DNA of 64,000 nt, taken from the NCBI RefSeq assembly GCF_019039035.1, contig NZ_JAHNZT010000036.1:1-64000 (forward strand), read 5' to 3'. Position numbers and translations under genes: made by a program. Source of the stretch: Citreicoccus inhibens. Its GTDB lineage: Bacteria > Myxococcota > Myxococcia > Myxococcales > Myxococcaceae. The notes beneath the pieces were generated by a model, which was not told the DNA's origin, ran no database searches, and worked only from the letters and a program-made list of their open reading frames with translations. Positions 25,667 through 35,147 of the stretch are shown here, piece by piece (position 1 is the first letter of the stretch; each line of letters begins with the position of its first letter).

Positions 25667-27137
25667 CGGCGTTCACCTGCTCGGTGACCGCCTGAAGCGT
25701 CTCGGCCGCGCCGCGCGTGGCGTCCACGCGGTCGAGCGTGGCCTGCATGAGCCCGGTCAGGTCCGTCACCGCGGTGAACAGCTGCGCCACCCCCGCGGCC
25801 TGCTGTCCCACGGTGGCGGCGATCTGCCGGACGGAGTCCGAGCTGCCGCGCACCATGCCGGACAGCGTGCGCAGGCTCTCGCCGGAGACCTGGATGGCCT
25901 CCATTCCGCGACCCATGCGCTCGGCGCCGCGTCGCGCCAGCTCCACGACGTCCTGGATGCCCTGGCGCGTGTCATCCACGGCGGAGCGCACCTGCCCCGT
26001 GGCCTGCACGGACTGTGACGCGAGGCTGCGAATCTCTCGCGCCACCACGGCGAAGCCCTTGCCCTGCTCGCCGACGCGGGCCGCCTCGATGGCGGCGTTG
26101 AGGGCGAGCACGTTGGATTGGTCCGCCAGGTCCTTCACCGCCTGCGCGATGCCGGCGATTTGAGCGGTGTGCGTCTCCAGCCCCTGGATGCGCTCGGAGA
26201 TCTCCGTGGCCTGCGCGCGGATGTCCGCGAGCGCGCTCACGCTGCTGCTGATGGCGGACTCGGCGGTGGCGCCCACGTCGCCCGCGTCCTCGGTGGTCGC
26301 GAGCACGCGCTGCGCCTGCTGCGCGGCCACCTGCGCTGTCTGACGAATCTCCTCCGCGGTCACCTGCGCCTCGTGGAGCGCCTGCGCCTGGCGACCCAGC
26401 GTCTCGCGCTGCGCGGCGGTGGCGAGCGTGAGGGTGCGCATGGCGTCCTTCAGCGCCTGGGCGGAGCGGGCCAGGGGGCGCACGACGCGCTCCTCCACCG
26501 CGCTCCGGGACAGCTCCAGCCGGGCCTCGCGCTCGGCGGCTTCGCGCAAGTCCCGCTGGCCATGGATGCAGGACACGATGAGGAAGAGGTCCTCGAACAC
26601 CACCCACGCGGCGTGCTCCAGCCAGCGCCAGGACTCCGCGCCGTGCGCGCCGAAGATGGACTCCGGCCAGTAGGCGCCGCGCAGGACGTGGTCCGCCGCG
26701 ACCACGCCACTGAAGGTGAGCAGCACGCGCCAGTCCCGATAGAAGGCCAACAGCGCCAGCGAGCCGAAGATGTGGAAGTGCGTCTCGATGCGCCCACCGG
26801 TCAGGTGGATGAGCAGCGCGGACATCAGCGCCTGTCCCACGGCGATGACGTGGCGCGTGGACACCCGCCCCGGACGTCCGAGCGCGAGCGCGACGGGCAC
26901 GCTGCCAAAGAGGAAGCCCAGCACCACGGCGGCCCACACGTGCTCGTGCACGCGGCTGTCCAGCCCCGACCACGTGCGCGGCGAGACGATGAGCGCCGCC
27001 ACGATGCCACCCAGCCACTGCAACCCCATCAGCAGGGCGAACGTGCGGTCGGTGCGGCGGTGCAGGATGCGGGACTGCGCGGTGAGGAACTCCTGCGCGC
27101 GCGCTTCCACGTCGAGGTGGGACAGGCGGATGTTCAT
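25638..27137 (-). CDS. Methyl-accepting chemotaxis-like receptor with polytopic membrane sensor
   Basis: 499 residues. The N-terminal third (about 30-195) contains about five to six spans ([54 protein letters not shown]), with [20 protein letters not shown] at the centre. That His-rich motif is found in polytopic sensor regions of other signalling proteins. The rest is the usual coiled-coil signalling part, with hairpin tip [20 protein letters not shown] near residue 350. No HAMP domain is evident. No che genes adjoin. The upstream thioredoxin-fold gene overlaps its start by 4 bases, so the two are translated together. Confidence 0.85.
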   Translation of the reverse strand: MNIRLSHLDVEARAQEFLTAQSRILHRRTDRTFALLMGLQWLGGIVAALIVSPRTWSGLDSRVHEHVWAAVVLGFLFGSVPVALALGRPGRVSTRHVIAVGQALMSALLIHLTGGRIETHFHIFGSLALLAFYRDWRVLLTFSGVVAADHVLRGAYWPESIFGAHGAESWRWLEHAAWVVFEDLFLIVSCIHGQRDLREAAEREARLELSRSAVEERVVRPLARSAQALKDAMRTLTLATAAQRETLGRQAQALHEAQVTAEEIRQTAQVAAQQAQRVLATTEDAGDVGATAESAISSSVSALADIRAQATEISERIQGLETHTAQIAGIAQAVKDLADQSNVLALNAAIEAARVGEQGKGFAVVAREIRSLASQSVQATGQVRSAVDDTRQGIQDVVELARRGAERMGRGMEAIQVSGESLRTLSGMVRGSSDSVRQIAATVGQQAAGVAQLFTAVTDLTGLMQATLDRVDATRGAAETLQAVTEQVNAVIETYQKPD

Positions 27138-27793
27138 GGCGAGGCGGGCGTGCCCAGCAGGCAGCCAAAGACAGGGGTGGAGGAAGAGGACGCGGGGCGG
27201 GAGGCCAGCAGCGCGCGGATGGCGCGTCCGCCCTCACTGTCTCCCTCGTGTCCCCGCGCGACGGTCAGCCCGCCGCTGAACTGGTGGGTGCCATCCGGGC
27301 CGTAGAGGACCACCTGCCCGGAGGTTTGCGCGCCGAGCCGCCGCGCCATCGCGCCGTCCACGTCCGCGGTCACCTCCACGCCGGGAATGGCGGCGGCCTG
27401 GGCCCACAGCTCGCCGCGCTCCCAGCCTCGCGGCGCCTGCCGCGGAGACCCCACGAAGACGCGCGTGGTGAGGTGCCCGGCCGAGTCCTCCATGAGCCGC
27501 GCCAGCTCCGTCAGCGTGGCCCGCGAACAGGGGCAGCGAGGATGGACGAACACCCACAGCGACCACGCCCCCGGGCGCGTCCGCGCCGCGAGGTCGGCGG
27601 GCAGGGTCGAGGGCGCCGCCTCCGAGGGGCCCGCCGTGAGCGCGTGCACCCACAACGCGCGAGCCCCCGCCGCCGCCGCGAGCCCCCAGCCCACGAGGAG
27701 TGCCACGAGTCCCCAGCGGCGCGTTCGTGGGCGCCATCGCCCCCAGAAGGGGACGCCGCGGACAGGGGATTCGGAAGCGGAGGCGGAAGGCAT
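27134..27793 (-). CDS. RedB-like membrane-anchored thioredoxin-fold protein
   Basis: About 219 residues. A basic N-terminus and one membrane span ([20 protein letters not shown]) precede a thioredoxin-like domain. The domain has [18 protein letters not shown], with a C-x-C pair where thioredoxin has C-x-x-C. Later [19 protein letters not shown] matches the strand after the conserved proline region of RedB-like proteins. The redox pair may be non-standard. The stop overlaps the start of the chemoreceptor gene by 4 bases (ATGA), so a shared pathway is likely. Function inferred only from fold and coupling. Confidence 0.7.
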   Translation of the reverse strand: MPSASASESPVRGVPFWGRWRPRTRRWGLVALLVGWGLAAAAGARALWVHALTAGPSEAAPSTLPADLAARTRPGAWSLWVFVHPRCPCSRATLTELARLMEDSAGHLTTRVFVGSPRQAPRGWERGELWAQAAAIPGVEVTADVDGAMARRLGAQTSGQVVLYGPDGTHQFSGGLTVARGHEGDSEGGRAIRALLASRPASSSSTPVFGCLLGTPASP

Positions 27794-27987
27794 GGACCCG
27801 GCTGCGAGGTGGGGACAGGGCGCGGGACGGCACTCGCCCAGCGGCTGCGAACAGACCAGAGTGATGGGTCGAGTTCAACCCAGTCGAGCACGCCGACGCA
27901 CTGGCCGTACGCCTGGAGGGGGAGCGCGGGGTGCGGCCGAACGGGACCGCCCCGAGGGGCGCGCCGGCTGTTAGGAAGGGGCGCGTC

Positions 27988-28758
27988 ATGAACGACCCCG
28001 TCCTGGGTTTCTATGAAGGGCTGGCCGAGGAGTACCACCTGCTCTTCGCGGACTGGGCCCAGTCGGTGGAGCGGCAGGGCGCGGTGCTGGATGCGCTGCT
28101 GCGGCGATCCGGCGCGCCCCCGCCTCGGCGGGTGCTGGACTGCGCCTGTGGCATTGGCACCCAGGCGCTGGGGTTGGCCGCGCGCGGGTACCACGTCCAC
28201 GCCACGGACCTGAGCCCGGCCGCCGTGGCCCGCACGGAGCGCGAGGCCCGGGCCTTCAACGTGACGCTCACCACGGGCATCGCGGACATGCGCCGGTTGG
28301 ACACGCAGGTGCCGGGCACCTTCCACGCGGTGCTGTCGTTCGACAATGCGATGTCGCACCTGCTCACGGACGCGGACCTGGACGCGGCGGCGCGCGCCAT
28401 GGCGTCGCGGCTGGTGCCCGAGGGGCTCCTGCTCGCGAGCATCCGGGACTACGACGTGCTGCGCGAAGGGCGCCCGCGCTTCACCTCGGAGCGGGTGCTC
28501 GACACGCCCGAGGGGCGGCGCATCCTCTTCCAGCTCTGGGACTGGTCCGCCGATGGCGGCCAGTACACGGTGCACCAGTTCATCCTGCGCCAGGATGGCG
28601 GCACGTGGCAGACCACCGAGCACACCGGCGTGTACCGCGCGCTCCAGCGCGTGGACCTGGAGCGCGCGCTCACGCGGGCCGGGCTGGTGGACCCTCGCTG
28701 GTACACGCCCGAGGAGACCGGCTTCTACCAGCACATCATCACGGCGCGCCGGCCGTAG
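27988..28758 (+). CDS. SAM-dependent methyltransferase
   Basis: About 256 residues. AGGAAGGGG precedes the ATG at 27,988; upstream in-frame ATGs are rejected. The class I methyltransferase fold shows RVLDCACGIGTQALGL (SAM loop), VHATDLSPAAV (acidic strand 2), and FHAVLSFDNAMSHLL (strand 4). The C-terminal part (FQLWDWSADGGQYTVHQFIL) resembles glycine/sarcosine-type N-methyltransferases. Cytoplasmic. It stands alone, with the opposite-strand gene ending 3 bases after its stop. Substrate unknown. Confidence 0.85.
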   Translation: MNDPVLGFYEGLAEEYHLLFADWAQSVERQGAVLDALLRRSGAPPPRRVLDCACGIGTQALGLAARGYHVHATDLSPAAVARTEREARAFNVTLTTGIADMRRLDTQVPGTFHAVLSFDNAMSHLLTDADLDAAARAMASRLVPEGLLLASIRDYDVLREGRPRFTSERVLDTPEGRRILFQLWDWSADGGQYTVHQFILRQDGGTWQTTEHTGVYRALQRVDLERALTRAGLVDPRWYTPEETGFYQHIITARRP

Positions 28759-28761
28759 CCG

Positions 28762-29784
28762 TCAGCCGCGCTTCGCCTCGGCGGGGGCGTTGGGGTGTCG
28801 TGCCAGCATCAGGCGCAGTGGGGGCTGACGGCGCACCAGCTCCTGCTTGAGCAGGTGCGCGATGAGGGCGGGGGGCGCCGCGCTCCACCGCGCGATGTTC
28901 TGCACCAGCATGGCAGAGCGATAGGTGCGCCCACACAGGAGCGACGTCGTCTTGCCATCCACGGGCATGCCTACGAGCGCACCCAACGCGCGGCCCTCGG
29001 TGTTGAGGATGAGCTCGGCCTTCTCCTCGGCGGGGCCGCTGGCGAAGCGCTGACGGAGCACCTCGCGCGCGGCGCGGCGCGTGCCCTCGGGGATGTCTCG
29101 GTCCACCGTCAGCTTGTGCTGCTCCAGGAGCCGGCGCGCGCCCCAGAGTCGCCGGAACAGTCCACTGGGGAGCTGGGGATTGCGCACCAGCCATCGGCGC
29201 ACGCCCACATCCGCCGCGAACGCCGCGCGCGCGACCACCGCCTCCAACCCCACCGGGTTTCGATGGTGTCGCGCCACGAGCCGCGCATGCGTCAGCCCCA
29301 CGTGGGGGTTCTCCAGCACGGCCTTGATGACGGCGGGCACCGGGTCGAAGCACAGCGCGCTCAGGTCCGGCTCCTCCGCCGCGCGAGCCAGGGCAACGCG
29401 CTGGTCCTCGGGGAGCGCGTGCAGGCGCGTCTCGAAGCGCTGGCGATAGGTGACGAGTGCGTCCTCGGGTTCGTCGTCGAGGGGCTCGGAGGCTTCGCCC
29501 TCCGCGTCTGCTTCCGGCTCGGCGGTGAGGAGCAGCTCGGGTTCCGCTTCCGGCTCGGGACGGGGCGCGACGGCGGGCGCGGCGGCATCGGGCACGAGCG
29601 CACCCTGGGCGACGAGCTGCGTGAGGATGGCGTGGATGCGCTCCGTGGGCAGGCCCGTGAGGGCTTGGAGGTCGCGGGCCCGGGTGCGTCCGTCCAGGCG
29701 CGACAGCACGAAGCCCTCTTCCGGGCCGAGCGGAAGGCGCCGGAGGTCCACACCCGGCGCGAGCTGGGGAATCCAGTCGTTCAT
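28762..29784 (-). CDS. Hypothetical two-part protein: winged-helix-like and helical-repeat domains
   Basis: About 340 residues with no signal peptide. Residues about 22-65 look like a small winged-helix or PqqD-like domain (GFVLSRLDGRTRARDLQALT, ERIHAILTQLVAQGAL). An acidic, proline-rich linker follows (about 70-105). The C-terminal 200 residues are helical, with units like DPVPAVIKAVLENPHVGL and RRWLVRNPQLPSGLFRRLW. That is a pattern of short helical repeats of the kind seen in DUF2336 or leucine-rich-variant proteins. It is probably cytoplasmic and may be a regulator or scaffold. I cannot name the family with confidence. Confidence 0.65.
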   Translation of the reverse strand: MNDWIPQLAPGVDLRRLPLGPEEGFVLSRLDGRTRARDLQALTGLPTERIHAILTQLVAQGALVPDAAAPAVAPRPEPEAEPELLLTAEPEADAEGEASEPLDDEPEDALVTYRQRFETRLHALPEDQRVALARAAEEPDLSALCFDPVPAVIKAVLENPHVGLTHARLVARHHRNPVGLEAVVARAAFAADVGVRRWLVRNPQLPSGLFRRLWGARRLLEQHKLTVDRDIPEGTRRAAREVLRQRFASGPAEEKAELILNTEGRALGALVGMPVDGKTTSLLCGRTYRSAMLVQNIARWSAAPPALIAHLLKQELVRRQPPLRLMLARHPNAPAEAKRG

Positions 29785-29874
29785 GCGCCCGCGAGTCTCC
29801 CACGGTCAGCGCGGCACCGCTCGCTTGATGCGCGGTGCCGTGCCTGGACGGGCTCGGCCGGAGACGCTGGAAGA

Positions 29875-31443
29875 TTACAGGTCGCCCGTGTCGTAGCTGG
29901 ACGGAACATCGACGTGGAACATGAGCTCCACGGGGCGTGTCTCGCCCGGTGCGAGCGGGACCTTCCACTCCGCGATGCCGTCCATCTTCGCGAGCGAGTA
30001 GCCCGGGGTGGACTGTGTCTCCAGCTCCACCTTCACGTCCTTCATCTCGGAGACGGGCACGTGCTCGGAGAGCACCACGGTCTCGGGGCTCGGGTGAAGG
30101 TTGGTGAGCAGGAACCGATACGCGTAGCGGAAGCGCGTCTGGTTGCCCAGGAATCCCTTGCGATACATGACCCCATCCATCACGGTGCGCTGGACGCGGA
30201 GCCCTTCGTCCTGACCGAAGGTCAGTTCGAACGGAGCGCCCGTGGACACGCGTCCCAGGGAGTGCCGCCCCAAGAAGGCCGAGTCCCGGAAGACGCTGAC
30301 CTGCCCCGGCAGCAGCGCGAAGGGCGTGGTGTTCGTCATCCGCGCCACGCGGTAGATGACAGGGCGCAGCTTGGGCACCGTGCGCCAGGAGAACTCCGCG
30401 GCGAGCACATGCCGCCCCAGCGGCACCCGCACCGCCGTCCCGTCGCCGGGAATGGTGGTCACCTCCAGCGCCTCCCACTGCACGGAGAGCCCCTGGTCGA
30501 TGACGCGCAGGCCTTTGCCCTCGGATGCGGGCGTCGGGCTGGCCACTTCCGCGTGCTGGGGCGTCGACTCGCGCCGCACCAGCACCGGCTGGGGCTCGGG
30601 CTGGCTGTTCGCCATGAGATAGATCGGCTCCTGCACGGGCGGTGTGGCGTCCTCGGAGGGGAGCGCGGTGGAGATGAAGATCCGAGCGCCAGCCCAGTCC
30701 AGTCCAGTCTCCTGACGCACCGTGGCCAGGGTGGTCAGCTCCACGCGCTGGTGCGCTTCGTCCGCGCGCGCCTCATAGGTCGGCACCCAGCTCACGCCGC
30801 CCAGCAGCGCGGACAATTCCACATGAGGCCGGGATGCGGCGGGGCAGGTGAGCCGCACCTCGACCCGATACTCGCCGCGCGCATCGAGTTCCTGGAGCCG
30901 AGCCAGCTCCGTGAGCGCCTCGGTTCGCTGCGACTCGAGCGCCTGCCGTTTCTCCTCGAGCGACCGGGCCTCATGGATGCCCTGCATGCCCAGCTCGAGC
31001 GCGGCGTCGAAGCCCGCGGCCCAGCCTCGCGAATCTGGCTGAGGGCGGGTCAGCTCCTGCGTGACACGCGCCGCGGCGACGTCCGTGGAGTCGCGCGCGA
31101 GTTGCTCCAGGTGGTGCGTTCGGGCCTGGGGGACGGCCAGCGCGGCCAGCTCCCGGTTCAGGTTCTGCTCTCGGGTCCGCCAGGTCTCCAGGTCGCGCGT
31201 CAGCTCCGCGCGGTGGGGGACGCGCTCGACGGAGGAGCCCACCAGGGAGGCGCCCTGGACCGAGGCGCGGAAGCTCGCCGGAGGGGCCGAGGCGGGCAGC
31301 GGTTCGAAGACCACCGTGGTGGCGCCGTCGCAGGCGACATCTTGCGCCCAGGTCACCTGGGCGCGGTCCGGGTGGACGATGACGGAAGACACGGAGGGCG
31401 CGGCGGTGAGCGCGAGGAAGGGGAGCAGCGGAAGCGCGAACAT
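29875..31443 (-). CDS. DUF4139 (mucoidy-inhibitor A-like) protein, shorter copy
   Basis: About 522 residues. A signal peptide is followed by SSVIVHPDRAQVTWAQDV, the usual start of the DUF4140 domain. A coiled-coil stretch spans about residues 80-195 (LTRDLETWRTREQNLNREL, EARSLEEKRQALESQRTE). Next is the DUF4139 beta-domain with LLGGVSWVPTYEARADEA and DWAGARIFISTA, ending YSLAKMDGIAEWKVPLAPGE. The family is exported and poorly understood. The gene starts 10 bases after the stop of the longer copy upstream, so the two form an operon, presumably as interacting surface proteins. Confidence 0.8.
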   Translation of the reverse strand: MFALPLLPFLALTAAPSVSSVIVHPDRAQVTWAQDVACDGATTVVFEPLPASAPPASFRASVQGASLVGSSVERVPHRAELTRDLETWRTREQNLNRELAALAVPQARTHHLEQLARDSTDVAAARVTQELTRPQPDSRGWAAGFDAALELGMQGIHEARSLEEKRQALESQRTEALTELARLQELDARGEYRVEVRLTCPAASRPHVELSALLGGVSWVPTYEARADEAHQRVELTTLATVRQETGLDWAGARIFISTALPSEDATPPVQEPIYLMANSQPEPQPVLVRRESTPQHAEVASPTPASEGKGLRVIDQGLSVQWEALEVTTIPGDGTAVRVPLGRHVLAAEFSWRTVPKLRPVIYRVARMTNTTPFALLPGQVSVFRDSAFLGRHSLGRVSTGAPFELTFGQDEGLRVQRTVMDGVMYRKGFLGNQTRFRYAYRFLLTNLHPSPETVVLSEHVPVSEMKDVKVELETQSTPGYSLAKMDGIAEWKVPLAPGETRPVELMFHVDVPSSYDTGDL

Positions 31444-31453
31444 GCGGAGGTCC

Positions 31454-33616
31454 TCACGGAGACTGGGTCAGGCGCCAGGACTTCGGACGGCGCACGGTGT
31501 ATTGGAAGGTGATGACCTGCTTGCTGGAGGGCGGCAGCACCAGGTGCTCCCAGCGCAGCTCACCCGTCTGCTCATCCGTCCGCGCCGTGGGCTGGGTGGC
31601 CACCAGCTTCACCTTCACGTCATCGCTTTGGCTGAGTGGCCACTGGTCCACCACCTGCACGGGCATGGGGAATGGATAGGGATTGGGAATCTCCAGCGTG
31701 ACTTCGTAAGCGTTGACGTCGTCCTTGGAGAGAAGGCCCTGGGTGGATTGCACGACATGGATTGTGCGGGTGGCGCGGACGGACCGGTCGACTCCGAGCG
31801 GCAGGGTGAACGGCTCTCCGGGAAACATGGGGGACAAGGTCGCGGTGCCCACGGGGTCCGCGCCAACGAAGAGGGCTGCCTGGCCACCCGGCAGCGGGCT
31901 GCTCGCGGGGCTCTTGATGCGAGCGACGAGATAGGCCTCGGTGCTGAGCGACGTGACGAGGTGTCGCTCGACCTCCACGGGCCAGGACTCCGTGCGCAAG
32001 GGAAGGGTGCGCTCGCCCGTGGCGCTGCGCACCGTCTCCGGCAGCGCCGTGGTGAAGCCCAGTTCGTGGCTCGCCGCAAGCGCGGCGGGGAAGTTCGGAT
32101 CCATGGATGGCGCCCAGCCGCCTGGCGGGGTGAGATCGATCGGAACCATCACGCGTGGCCTGCTCTCCCAGCCACCTGTCAATCCGGAGACGGTGTAGCT
32201 GTGGCCGTTCAGGCCGAACACGTTCTTCTGATTGTCAGACAGTCCGTCCACGACGTAGCCGTATTCGGGGGTCGTGTTCTCCTGGGGGACGGGGTCGGCG
32301 GGTGAGCTTAGGGTGGCGTTGACCCGAAGAGGATGACCCTCACGTGAAGCGATGCCTGCTTGGAGCAGGACGTCATGGTCGGGCTGGCGGAAGCTCAGCG
32401 TGTAGGTGCCCGGTGGGAGTGCATCGAAGGCGTAGCGCCCCTGCACATTCGTGAGGACCTTGATGGGCTTCGGCACGTCCGCGCCGCGCGCCCCGCCGCC
32501 CAGGGCTTGGGCCTCCACCTGGAGCCCCTGCACGGGCTGGTGGGTGATGACATCGAGGACCGCGCCACTGAGTGGCGGGACGGTCGTGAGCAGAGCGGCG
32601 GTTACCTCCTCGATGGTGACTCGGGGCTCGCGGAACTTCTCGAACTGCCGCCAGAGCTGGGCGCTTTGCACCTCGTCGAGGGAGGGCGCGGCCCGCGGCG
32701 GGGCGGGGGTCGGCGGCCCGCTGATGGGCGGCATGCGGCCCGAGGCGTGGGGGATGAAGTGCTCGGCGCTGCCAATCGTCCACGTGGTCACTTGCGGCAG
32801 CGAGGTCGCGGCGGAGGGCTGCGCCACGCTGAGCGTCAGGATGGATTGCACCCAGTCCTCGCCGGTGTTCTGGACAACGCGCCCTGACAGGGACACCTGG
32901 ACGCGCTGCTGCCCGGGTTGGAATTGCAACTCATAGCGTGGCGTCCAGCGGACGCCCTGGCTCACGCGATAGGAGAGGGTGGCCTTCACGCGGCCCTTTC
33001 CGGTGAGCAAGGCCGACACCTGGATCCGGTCGACCTGCGACTGTTCCTCCAGTCGCTTGGCCTCCTCGAAGAGGCCCGTGGTCTCGCTGTCCAGCGCGCT
33101 CCGCTGGGCCTCCAGTTCGCGCAGGCGCGCTTCGCGCTTCGTGGCCTGGGTGACGAGGAAGTCGGTGGCGGCGCGCCAGGCCGCGGGCGTGGCGAGGGGC
33201 TTCGAGACGTCTGCGGTGAGGCTCGCGGACGAGGGCGGATGGATGCCGCGAAGGGCCTGGAGTTGTGACGCGACGAGGTCCCGCTCGGCGTCCATGCTGA
33301 CGGAGGACTGGCGCAGTCGACTCAGCTCGCTCAGGAACCGCTGCGTCTCCTGCCCGGGCAGGTGGTGCTCCGGGAGCTTCGTGTGCGCGATGTCGACGGC
33401 GGCGACCACCGCCCCCGGAGCCTCGACCTGGATGGAGTCGAGGTCGACGCCCGCGGGGAGCAGGGGAAACTCCACGCGCTCGGAGCCCGTGAGGCTCAAG
33501 GTCGCGGTGCGGCTCACCCTCGCGCTGTCCCGGTAGAGGGTGACGTGGGTGATGGGCGCTTCAGGAGCGGCGTGCAGCAGGCCGCCTACCGCCAGCCCGA
33601 GTCCAAGAAGGAGCAT
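31454..33616 (-). CDS. DUF4139 protein with an inserted carboxypeptidase-regulatory-like domain
   Basis: About 720 residues, longer than the neighbouring copy because of an insertion. The start is a short signal peptide, then THVTLYRDSARVSRTA (DUF4140) and a coiled coil. GVRWTPRYELQFQPGQQ and GEDWVQSILTLSVAQ mark the first half of DUF4139. At about 345-445 a different domain appears: PLSGAVLDVITHQPVQGLQV and GRYAFDALPPGTYTLSFRQP, typical of CarboxypepD_reg/CnaB-like domains. A short TonB-plug-like piece (YGYVVDGLSDNQKNVFGLNG) follows. The DUF4139 end resumes from about residue 490 to LRWEHLVLPPSSKQVITF. It is first gene of the pair. Confidence 0.78.
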   Translation of the reverse strand: MLLLGLGLAVGGLLHAAPEAPITHVTLYRDSARVSRTATLSLTGSERVEFPLLPAGVDLDSIQVEAPGAVVAAVDIAHTKLPEHHLPGQETQRFLSELSRLRQSSVSMDAERDLVASQLQALRGIHPPSSASLTADVSKPLATPAAWRAATDFLVTQATKREARLRELEAQRSALDSETTGLFEEAKRLEEQSQVDRIQVSALLTGKGRVKATLSYRVSQGVRWTPRYELQFQPGQQRVQVSLSGRVVQNTGEDWVQSILTLSVAQPSAATSLPQVTTWTIGSAEHFIPHASGRMPPISGPPTPAPPRAAPSLDEVQSAQLWRQFEKFREPRVTIEEVTAALLTTVPPLSGAVLDVITHQPVQGLQVEAQALGGGARGADVPKPIKVLTNVQGRYAFDALPPGTYTLSFRQPDHDVLLQAGIASREGHPLRVNATLSSPADPVPQENTTPEYGYVVDGLSDNQKNVFGLNGHSYTVSGLTGGWESRPRVMVPIDLTPPGGWAPSMDPNFPAALAASHELGFTTALPETVRSATGERTLPLRTESWPVEVERHLVTSLSTEAYLVARIKSPASSPLPGGQAALFVGADPVGTATLSPMFPGEPFTLPLGVDRSVRATRTIHVVQSTQGLLSKDDVNAYEVTLEIPNPYPFPMPVQVVDQWPLSQSDDVKVKLVATQPTARTDEQTGELRWEHLVLPPSSKQVITFQYTVRRPKSWRLTQSP

Positions 33617-33711
33617 GTCGCCACGCTAGGGGCCCGGGCGTGGGACATCCTCACCGGTTCATCATGACTCGCGCATGCCCCACGCATGCCGTGGGATGCG
33701 CCGCCGTGGGG

Positions 33712-34590
33712 CTACGCGGCGCGTGACGGCGCGCCTTCCAACTCCGCGAGCCGCTCGTCGAATCGGCGGTCCAGCGCGGCGGGGAGCACCACGTTGCGCA
33801 GCAGGGACTTGCGCCGGTCCTGAGGTCCGTAGCGGGTATTCATGACGCGGACCTCCTCGATGCTCAGGTAGGTGCTCTGGTTGCACGTGGTGCAACGGTG
33901 GCGCGACACGGAGATGCGGAAGTTCGTGCCCATGAGTTCGTCCGAGCTCAGCTCCACCAGGCTCCGCAAGTCGCCCGCGTCGATGAGCGGCTTCACGTCC
34001 GTGGCATTCAGTCCATGGGCAGACAGGCTGCGGGTGTCGAGCCAGCGGTGGCACGGCTCGCAGAACAGCCGCCTCGCGGCCTCGCGGCCCGCGAACACCG
34101 CCGTGCCCATCATGACGATTGGCTCCACCACCCAGACGATGGTCACGAAGACGCCCTGCGTGGTCTTCCCCTTGCTGTCCACCCAGCCCGCGGCATTGCG
34201 CGCGGAGATCCACTCGGAGACGAAGTCCGGTGTCAGGCTGCTCAGCAGCAGGTCCCACGACGCGTCGGGATAGGCCTCGCGCAGGTCGAGCGCCAGCGTG
34301 CTGGCCCACGACGCGACCCATGCCACCAGCGCGGCGACCACGATGAGTCCCCACGCGAACGGAGGACTCCGGCAGGGCGCCCGCGAGATGACGCCCGCGC
34401 TCAGCGCGCCGACCACGGCTCCCAGCGCACAGGGCAGGACGAACTGCAGGATCTGCAAGGGCAGCACATAGAGGAGCGGTTGATAGAGCGCTCCCAGGAG
34501 CACGGTGCAGAGCAGCAGAACCGGGACGAGCACCGGCATCCGCTGACCGAGGCGGTGAGACGGCGCATAGACAGACAAGGCCATGGGCAT
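33712..34590 (-). CDS. Membrane protein with zinc-ribbon-like cysteine pairs
   Basis: About 292 residues from the ATG at 34,590. Spans are near residues 19-39 (VLVPVLLLCTVLLGALY), 43-70, 80-95 and 150-165 (FVTIVWVVEPIVMMGTAVF). The C-terminal soluble part has two C-x2-C pairs, EPC-type near LFCEPCHRWLD and CTTCNQ, about 60 residues apart, which can form a zinc ribbon. An alanine-rich charged tail follows. I do not recognise the family. It lies 59 bases downstream of the FHA gene on the same strand, so the FHA protein may regulate or scaffold it. Confidence 0.65.
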   Translation of the reverse strand: MPMALSVYAPSHRLGQRMPVLVPVLLLCTVLLGALYQPLLYVLPLQILQFVLPCALGAVVGALSAGVISRAPCRSPPFAWGLIVVAALVAWVASWASTLALDLREAYPDASWDLLLSSLTPDFVSEWISARNAAGWVDSKGKTTQGVFVTIVWVVEPIVMMGTAVFAGREAARRLFCEPCHRWLDTRSLSAHGLNATDVKPLIDAGDLRSLVELSSDELMGTNFRISVSRHRCTTCNQSTYLSIEEVRVMNTRYGPQDRRKSLLRNVVLPAALDRRFDERLAELEGAPSRAA

Positions 34591-34649
34591 TGCGCTCACT
34601 CTATTCGAAGCAGTTCGGCAGGGGGCCGCGTTCCGTGCGGAGAATGCAG

Positions 34650-34970
34650 TCATGAGCCCGGAGGCATGTCGCGCACGCGCAGGCCGTAGGGCCCGATGCG
34701 AAACTCCGCGCCTTCGCGCAGCGGACGCCGACCGTGCCCATGCACGCCGTCGATGAACGAGCCCTCCTCGCTGTCATCCACCAGCACGAGCGCGTCGTCC
34801 GTGATGCACAGGCGGATCGCGAGCCGGGAGACGCGCGCCGAATCGAGGACGACGTCGGCCTCCCAGGAGCGGCCCAAGGTGATTTCCGGCTGCTCGAAGA
34901 CCTTGCTCTGCGCGGGCGTGCGCGCGCCTGCGTCCACGGGCCATGACTCCACGATGACGGCGCGCCCCAT
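34650..34970 (-). CDS. Small FHA-domain protein lacking key phosphothreonine contacts
   Basis: 106 residues, a single FHA domain. ITLGRSWEADVVLDSARVSR gives the family Gly-Arg and Ser-Arg features. The usual His after Ser-Arg-x is an Ala or nearby Ile here (SRLAIRL), and the Asn of the Ser-x-Asn-Gly turn is Glu (DSEEGSFIDG). So canonical phosphothreonine binding may be lost. A cytoplasmic protein with no signal peptide. It precedes the zinc-ribbon membrane gene on the same strand, suggesting an operon and a shared role in signalling. Confidence 0.8.
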   Translation of the reverse strand: MGRAVIVESWPVDAGARTPAQSKVFEQPEITLGRSWEADVVLDSARVSRLAIRLCITDDALVLVDDSEEGSFIDGVHGHGRRPLREGAEFRIGPYGLRVRDMPPGS

Positions 34971-35147
34971 CGCTCGACCTCCGAGGGCCTACGGATAACC
35001 CTGCGTCCAGGCAGGGTTTTTTACTCGGGAGCACGCCCCTCGCGCGAGGGCCCGCCTGGGCGCTCGCCCCGAGTGCCTGTCCATGGACACACGGTGGGGC
35101 GTGAACCCGGGTTGACGCGAGGGGGGAGCCTGGACACAACTTCACGT

